A stretch of DNA of 64,000 nucleotides from contig JAAVTG010000620.1 in the NCBI GenBank assembly GCA_011947345.1, forward strand, positions 744,001 to 808,000, in the 5' to 3' direction. This DNA comes from Phytophthora quininea (taxonomy: Eukaryota > Oomycota > Peronosporomycetes > Peronosporales > Peronosporaceae). The number at the start of each line of letters is the position of its first letter. The first letter of the stretch is position 1. Of the stretch, positions 58,461-64,000 are shown in pieces. The notes beneath the pieces are model-generated. The model was not told the origin of the DNA. It made no database searches and saw only the letters and a list, made by a program, of their open reading frames with translations. The position numbers were made by a program, and so were the translations under genes.

Positions 58461-58739
58461 CTTCATGTAATACGAAGTCTTGACTGCATGAGAAGTCTCC
58501 AAACGCGAGTTGCGTCAAAGGATGGTGTCATGCCTCCAAAAGAAATTTTTGCGGTCGTTATTTCGGGCATTGGGCGGTTTTATTTTGAGACGACAACACG
58601 ATGCAAGAATGGCATGAATTATCGGGACGTGTGAAGAAAGTACGGTCGCTGATAGTTTGGATGGAGAAAAGTGACTGACTGTAATTCTCTCATTACCAAA
58701 TTCAAGTCTCTGAACCTGTTCGGCTCATACTTTCTCCCT

Positions 58740-59323
58740 GTTCGAGATCTTACAAGATTTCAAGAGAAAACATGGTTACCAGACGAATGTATGTTTGCTG
58801 TCACAAACCGGACTGTTTAATGAGCCAGACCAGATCACCAAGGCATCGTCATCCATGTTGTCGATCCACTTTTTTCAAAACTTCCTACGGACGACCTAAG
58901 GGATCCACGTGCAGACCAAGCCGGCCACATCTTCACCAACTGCGTCGAAAACTCGATCGTTTTGTGCCCAATTTTACGAATAAAAATATGAATCATTAGT
59001 GTGAAGTTATATGCGATTTTCGCAAGGCGACGATTTGGATCTACGATCCAAAGGACAGCGAAATCTACCGACAAGAGGTTTTTGATAAGTCAGTTCACAA
59101 ATTTCAGAACATGATCATTCGTGGAGAGCAGCTAAACGAGGAAATTTTCTATGGCTACAGACAGCGGGGTGGAACGCTTTGCGGAGTGTACGTGACACAT
59201 TGGTTTGATTTGTATCTCCAAGGTGTATACGAGCGCGACTCGACACGACGCCAAGACGCAACTCTATCGGAGGATCGTATACAGCACCTAAGGTTTGAGT
59301 ACGTTGTAAACTCAGTGAACTGA
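58740..59323 (+). pseudogene. Ulp1/C48-like cysteine protease domain of a transposon (decayed)
   Basis: In several frames: TWLPDECMFAVTNRT (58766), SSSMLSIHFFQNFLRT (58845), GHIFTNCVENSIVLCP (58925), MNHW (58990, His of the triad), CDFRKATIWIYDPKDSEIY (59011, Asp in YDPKD), then an intact open frame RGEQLNEEIFYGYRQRGGTL followed by CGVYVTHWFDLYLQ (Cys at about 59180). The W-His...Asp...Q-x-Cys-Gly-Val-Y order is that of C48 (Ulp1) proteases. Such domains occur in Mutator-like (Kaonashi-type) and some other DNA transposons. It is not related in position to the SENP8-like housekeeping gene. Confidence 0.6.
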
Positions 59324-59443
59324 GCAGATTCGCTTTTCTAAATACCGAATGCTTACCGGTATAACGTTTTCCCTAGCTACGTTCGTAAAAGATCAAAATG
59401 ACCCGGTTATAACAGAAAATGTTAGCAGCCATAGTTTTCACAA

Positions 59444-62400
59444 CTAAAAACGTATGACACTATACTTCTTCCTTCCGCGGTGCAGCATTTGCTCCATCTT
59501 TTCGTCGCCATCAGCCATGTCTTGGTGTAGTGGAACTTGCAATGATAAAAACAGGAACGCGAGCACCTGCAGACTCACCGCAATGAGAGCGAGTGCTGCC
59601 ACGTCGTAGCAGCGGTTTTCATAGTCCATGCCCAGCGTCTTTAGATAAACCTCGCCGTACACTGGCACGGCCGGATACCCAGGGGCGTCAAACTTTAGAA
59701 TCAAACCCTTCAGCTCGTTGGTCATGAGGATTTCAAAGGCGTAGTTGAAGATCGACAAATGTTTCAGCCAGCCCACGGACGTCGGCATAGTCTGCGAGTT
59801 GAGCAGGAACCCGCCAAACAGCAGCATGATCAGCAGCACGACCGTGGCTCCGAGGTTCGCTGACCCCACTCGTCTCGATAAAACCCCTACAAGCAGACAA
59901 ATGGCACCGGCCGACACGTTGAACAGCACCAGGGTGAGCGAGAAGAGCAAGAACCTCCCAGCCGAAGCCTGGAGGCCCATAATCCAGTAGAAAATACTCG
60001 CGAAGAGTGAAGCGGGAAGCACTCGAAGCAATAACGTGTCGAGTGTGGCTTTGGCGAGGAAGTAGCTGAACGCCCCATAGTACATGGCCCCAGTCTCTCG
60101 AAGGAAAATCGGACGCTCGCCGATGAACAAGTCCATGGAACTCATACTCGCGAACCCGAAGAACGTCAAGATAAAGTAAAAGGCTCCCATGCGATTCTGG
60201 AAGCCAGCGAGATCGTTGGTCACATGATTAAATATCAGTCCACCAAACAGCGCCAGGCCCAGACTCAGTGTGACGTGAAGCACCAACAGTGATTGGTGTC
60301 GAAGGATGTTCTGCGCTGTTCGACCAAAAGCACTCGAATCTCCACCAGGATGGACCGGGGCGAGATGTTCGTAGTAGTACTCTCCATCCCGTCCACGCAT
60401 TCCGGTGGTGAGCTTCGAGGTGTTCCAGGCATTCCTGACCTTCCAAGGGTACTTGGTTCTTTGGGTGTCCCAGCAGCAACAGGAGACGCCAGCATATTAT
60501 CCATCCTCGGGGTGTCTAGCGTCAAGTCTTCTTTCATGAACGGCGACGCCTCTGCCCGACTTGACACTGGACTACCAATCGTAAAGATCGGTTTAACATT
60601 TTGCAAGCGGACACGTGAGGCGCTGGGCACGGTCGTGGACTTTGATACTTTGGAGAATCATCGCGTTTCATGTGTGACCGGATCAGCGGAATGTTGGCCG
60701 TGTCCGATGCAATGTCCAGAATAAAGTCAGCAATGTTCTCGTGCTAGCCACAGTCATATCGAATACGTAAGTGCAAGAAATTAAGCAAACAAGAACAATG
60801 TTAACACTCACCTCGGGGCACTTGAAACCAAGGTCCTGGAAGTAGCGCTTGGAGTCCGCAGGCGCGCCACTGTACAGTAGCTTACCCTTACCGAGCAGCA
60901 TGATCTTGTCAAGCGAAAGGAAGGATCGAGCACTGGGCTGATGAATACTCAAAACCACAATGCGTCCGTGTCCAGCCAACTCCTTCACCAGCTGCACCAC
61001 GGAATGAGCCGAAGAACTGTCCAATCCAGACGTGGGCTCGTCCAGAATCAAAATCTGCGGCGAAGTCACGAGCTCCATACCGATACTCACGCGTCTCCTC
61101 TCCCCGCCAGATACGCCACGACTGCCACTGCTTCCTCCACCGTTTGAGCCAATGCGCGACTTCGCGACATGAGAAAGATTGAGTTCGGCGATCGCACGGT
61201 CCACCATGGCATTTTTCACACGATCAGACATGGATGGCGGAAGTCGAAGCTGCGCCGAGTACGAAATGCACTCACGCACTGTTAACGTCGAGTACAGCGA
61301 GTCGTCCTGCTGCACATAGGCAGCGATACGACGGTATCCCTTCGATCGCCGCTTTCCATCCAACAGCAACTCGCCTGAAAAGCGCGATCGCCCGTTCTCC
61401 ACAGCAGCGAGCGCATTCAGCAGCGTCGTTTTGCCTGACCCGCTCGGACCCAACAACCCGAGCACTTGACCTCGCTCTACGCTGCCCGAAATTTTGTGCA
61501 GAACCCGCTTGGGCTCGGCCGATGGCTTGCCATTATCCACAAAGCAGCTAACGCGCCGGAACTGGAGCACATCGGCCGATCGGGGCGCGAATTTCAGAAT
61601 CTCCGTTTCTACATCCTCGTTCTGCGCTCGACGAATACCAACCTTGAGACAACACGAGCACATGCACCCGCACAGCAAAATGCCGATAGCCAGACTTGCA
61701 CACGTCACAATGGCGATCCACATTCCGCTAATGCCGCCACCGGAGCCCCCGCCGCTACCACTGCCCGAAGAGCTGCTGCTGCCACTGGCAGTGCGTTCGC
61801 AAGCCGAAGCTGTGCAGGTCGCTGACAACGGGATGGGCGAGCCCTCGATCACAATGGCCAGGTGGGTCAAATTGGTCACCTCGATCTTGGCGGGCTTGCC
61901 GCTCAGCGTGCTCTCCACGAGGGCCTTGGTGATGCTGGAGCACTGTGGACCGCATTTGCAGTCGATCTCCTGGCACTCTCCATTGGCGGCCCCCGTCGCG
62001 AACGCGCAGTTGGTGATATTGCAGTCGATGACGTGCACGCTGTGCACCGTTTCCTTGGCCTTGAAGACTGCGGCCGAGCAGTTGGCGATCCCGTCGGTGT
62101 TGCGGTCGCACTTGACGTCCAGCGCTCCGTCCGGGAAGAGCGCCTGCAGGTCGGTGGACAGCGTGCAGCCGTACGTCTTGGAGTCCGCATGGGCGTCGTA
62201 GCTGAGACCCGTGACGCAGGAGAAGCCGCTGCCGAAGCTAGCGCTGCACACGTCTCCGTTGCCAGCCAACGAGTCGGTGCACATGCGGCAGCCGAAGCCA
62301 CTGAAGCCCTGGTGACAGTCGCATTGGCCTGTGGAGGCGTTGCGCTGCTCGTAGTGAGGGTCGCAAGGGGCGGCGGCAGCAGCAACAGCAGCAGTGAAGA

Positions 62401-62449
62401 ATAAGGCCACAGCCAGCAGCAGCAGAGCGGCAGAGCGACGAGTCCGCAT
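59444..62449 (-). CDS. ABCG-type half transporter with secreted Cys-rich ectodomain
   Basis: ATG at 62449 begins a signal peptide (MRTRRSAALLLLAVALFFTA) followed by an EGF-like Cys-rich ectodomain (CDCHQGFSGFGCRMC, CDCKCGPQC-type pairs), a Ser/Gly linker and one membrane helix (MWIAIVTCASLAIGILLCGC). The ABC domain has Walker A GLLGPSGSGKTTLLNALAA, Q-loop AYVQQDDSL, signature GVSGGERRRVSIGMEL, Walker B ILILDEPTSGLDSSSA and H-loop VLSIHQPSA. An intron at 60738-60811 (GTGAGT...ACGAG) precedes NIADFILDIASDTANI, a regulatory linker and six-helix ABCG membrane domain (FFGFASMSSMDLFIGERPIF, ETGAMYYGAFSYFLAKATLD) ending KKYSVIRF at 59444. Shifts near 60665 and 60405 fit lost bases. This reverse (NBD-TMD) layout with N-terminal ectodomain is known for plant ABCG24/28 and oomycete relatives; lipid or sterol export is likely. 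Confidence 0.88.
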
Positions 62450-63680
62450 GGCCCAAGGAGAAGGAATGCCGGGTGGACCTGAGACTTGCAGACGTCAGTG
62501 TCGAGTGCGTGGACGGGCGGATCAGATTGGGCGGATACCGAGGGATGGCACAAGAGAACTTGTCGGTCGAGCCCAGCGCGCAGCTTGTCCATCAGTCCTA
62601 CTGAACGCCACCACGCGCTAGCATTGCTGTGTGTGGTAGCTCCAAGCCCAAGGCCAAGACCTCCGTGTCGACGGTGTTCATTCGTGTATCAATCTGCTTG
62701 CCAGCCTCCGCCATTTCGCCTAGACAAGGAAGACTAACAGAGAACCATCGCCAAGGCCAAGCCATGACGATGGAGGGAGCTCCTGCGTATTCGTGCAGGC
62801 TACAAAGTTGTCGCCATAACTAAAAGCCTCTGACGTGAACTTTACTCAGCTGACGGTGGAGAATCCCTCAAGCGTGGAATAATCGATCAGCAGGCATCGA
62901 AGCGTGGCAGGTTGCCACCAGCGAGGGCGAAGTCGTGGAGTTTTCGGATACAATTGCAAACATTAGGTGTGCCCAGCCAGTTTCGTCTCAGCAAACAAAT
63001 TCAAGCTCTTCTTCAGTAGCTCCAGACTGAAGCGCGTGCGTTCAAGTCGAAATGCTTGACATGGCGATGGCAATGCAGATAGCGCTGAGTATGCCGGACG
63101 CCACCGCACTGCAACGCGCGAGTATTACCTACCATTGTGATGTTCGTGGCGGCGTCAAGAAACGATTGACCAGTTCACTACGCGGCGGTCGACTGCCGTT
63201 GAAGTGTTCGACGAGTATTCCTTTTCTTGATGGCGACCCGACCCGACTCCCGCCAACCGAGAGCAACCAACAGCGCCAACTGCACGACTGACCTGTCAGG
63301 CAAATTTAATGATGCTCGTAAAAGGCATCGAGGACATGTGATTTTCTTTGGAGACACTGGAGGTGGAACAAGAAAAACAATGCAGTCCGCGGCGTGGGGA
63401 TTTTCGTTTTGAATCCGTCAATTCCATGTACTGGTGGATCTGGAAAGTCTTGAAAGCTGGTCTGGTCGAGAACTCTTGCAAGTATTTGGAGAAACGGATC
63501 CAGCTCCACCGACATCACCAACTACAGCTTCAGTATCTGCTTTCGGGACCAGATCAAGTGTCCCGCGCGCGTACCGCATGAGTTTACGGACGGCTCAGAG
63601 TTACCGTCAACGCGTTGATTTGATATCTGCCCGCTGTTCTTCGCATGACTTATCCGACTTGCGGCACTATTTGCACATGT
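62450..63680. other. Upstream region of the ABCG gene, no supported gene
   Basis: It contains the ABCG promoter side. Short frames exist (for example LESLESWSGRELLQVFGETD at about 63437), but nothing links them into a gene. Confidence 0.35.
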
Positions 63681-63756
63681 GCTTGTGATCAAGAAAACGT
63701 TATAGAATACGGCTATTTGCTTGTGATCAAGAAAACGTTATAGAATATGGCTTCGC
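63681..63756 (+). repeat. 38-bp tandem duplication
   Basis: The sequence gcttgtgatcaagaaaacgttatagaatacgg at 63681 is repeated from 63719 with one C/T change in the shared part; it is not in a gene. Confidence 0.9.
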
Positions 63757-64000
63757 GACCAGCTACATGTGTGTGGAGTGAGCGATTCCAGTTCTGTTCG
63801 TCCCGTTGTTTGAGTCGAACCCGAGCCCAAAAACAAAGAAAGCAAGGAGAGATGGTATCGGATGGGAAGCTCGAGACTGGCCAAATGATCTTCGCCATCA
63901 GAGATTGCTGCAGTTTACTCTGAGGCAGTGCCCGCTCCGTATAGAGCACTGTGACTGGCGCTGGAGTGCTGAATCCGAGGCTCTCACTCTTGAATTTGCC
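63757..64000. other. Right edge, nothing supported
   Basis: Mixed composition with no motif, repeat or gene. Confidence 0.3.

Noticed and set aside
1..64000. CRISPR array, bacterial operon, rRNA or replication origin
   Set aside because: Introns, retrotransposons and a class II tRNA without encoded CCA show nuclear eukaryotic DNA; no regular direct repeats with spacers and no rRNA sequence were seen.

Overview
The window looks like nuclear DNA of an oomycete, probably a Peronosporales/Pythiales-type genome. It has GC-rich, tightly packed genes with short GT-AG introns (about 57-90 bp). It also has a divergent FYVE + WW protein, a mucin-like Thr/Pro-rich secreted repeat protein, an ABCG transporter with a secreted Cys-rich ectodomain, Ty1/copia and chromodomain Ty3/gypsy retrotransposons, and hAT and Ulp1-carrying transposon relics. 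The organism call is inference from gene content and style; no species marker is present.

Layout. 0-3.5 kb: two minus-strand genes (unknown protein running off the left edge; COG4705-like membrane protein), then a pyrimidine-rich stretch. 3.5-8.4 kb: a young Ty1/copia element (331-bp LTRs differing at one base). 8.4-9.3 kb: a degenerate minus-strand coding fragment. 9.3-31.6 kb: gene-dense core with ankyrin-PDZ protein, FYVE-WW protein, METTL21-like methyltransferase, two unrecognised multi-exon genes, roadblock dynein light chain in a head-to-head pair, secreted repeat protein, ZnT5-like zinc transporter, an unrecognised phosphoprotein-like gene, SENP8-like deneddylase, NTA1-like N-terminal amidase and a DYRK/CLK-like kinase. 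31.6-34.4 kb: a type II AAA+ ATPase. 34.5-46.8 kb: gene-poor, AT-richer, with a degenerate 12-bp motif array, small tandem repeats, a (CACT)n tract, one tRNA-Ser(UGA) and hAT relics. 46.8-57.3 kb: a 10.5-kb minus-oriented Ty3/gypsy element with a chromodomain integrase, two RNase H-like regions and a large intron-containing gene on the opposite strand. 57.3-59.3 kb: a decayed transposon gene with a C48 (Ulp1) protease domain. 59.4-62.4 kb: the ABCG transporter. 62.5-64 kb: nothing convincing.

The most important caveat concerns reading frames. At least twenty-five otherwise well-conserved coding regions change frame, and the change nearly always fits one missing base, usually beside a run of 3-5 identical bases. 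The two LTRs of the gypsy element, which were identical at insertion, differ mostly in homopolymer length. I therefore read most broken genes as under-called homopolymers in the assembly, not true pseudogenes. Several genes (AAA+ ATPase, N-terminal amidase, methyltransferase, dynein light chain) are intact without correction.

The least ordinary biology is the gypsy element: dual RNase H plus a spliced antisense coiled-coil gene between pol and the 3' LTR, with GATC strongly over-represented throughout.
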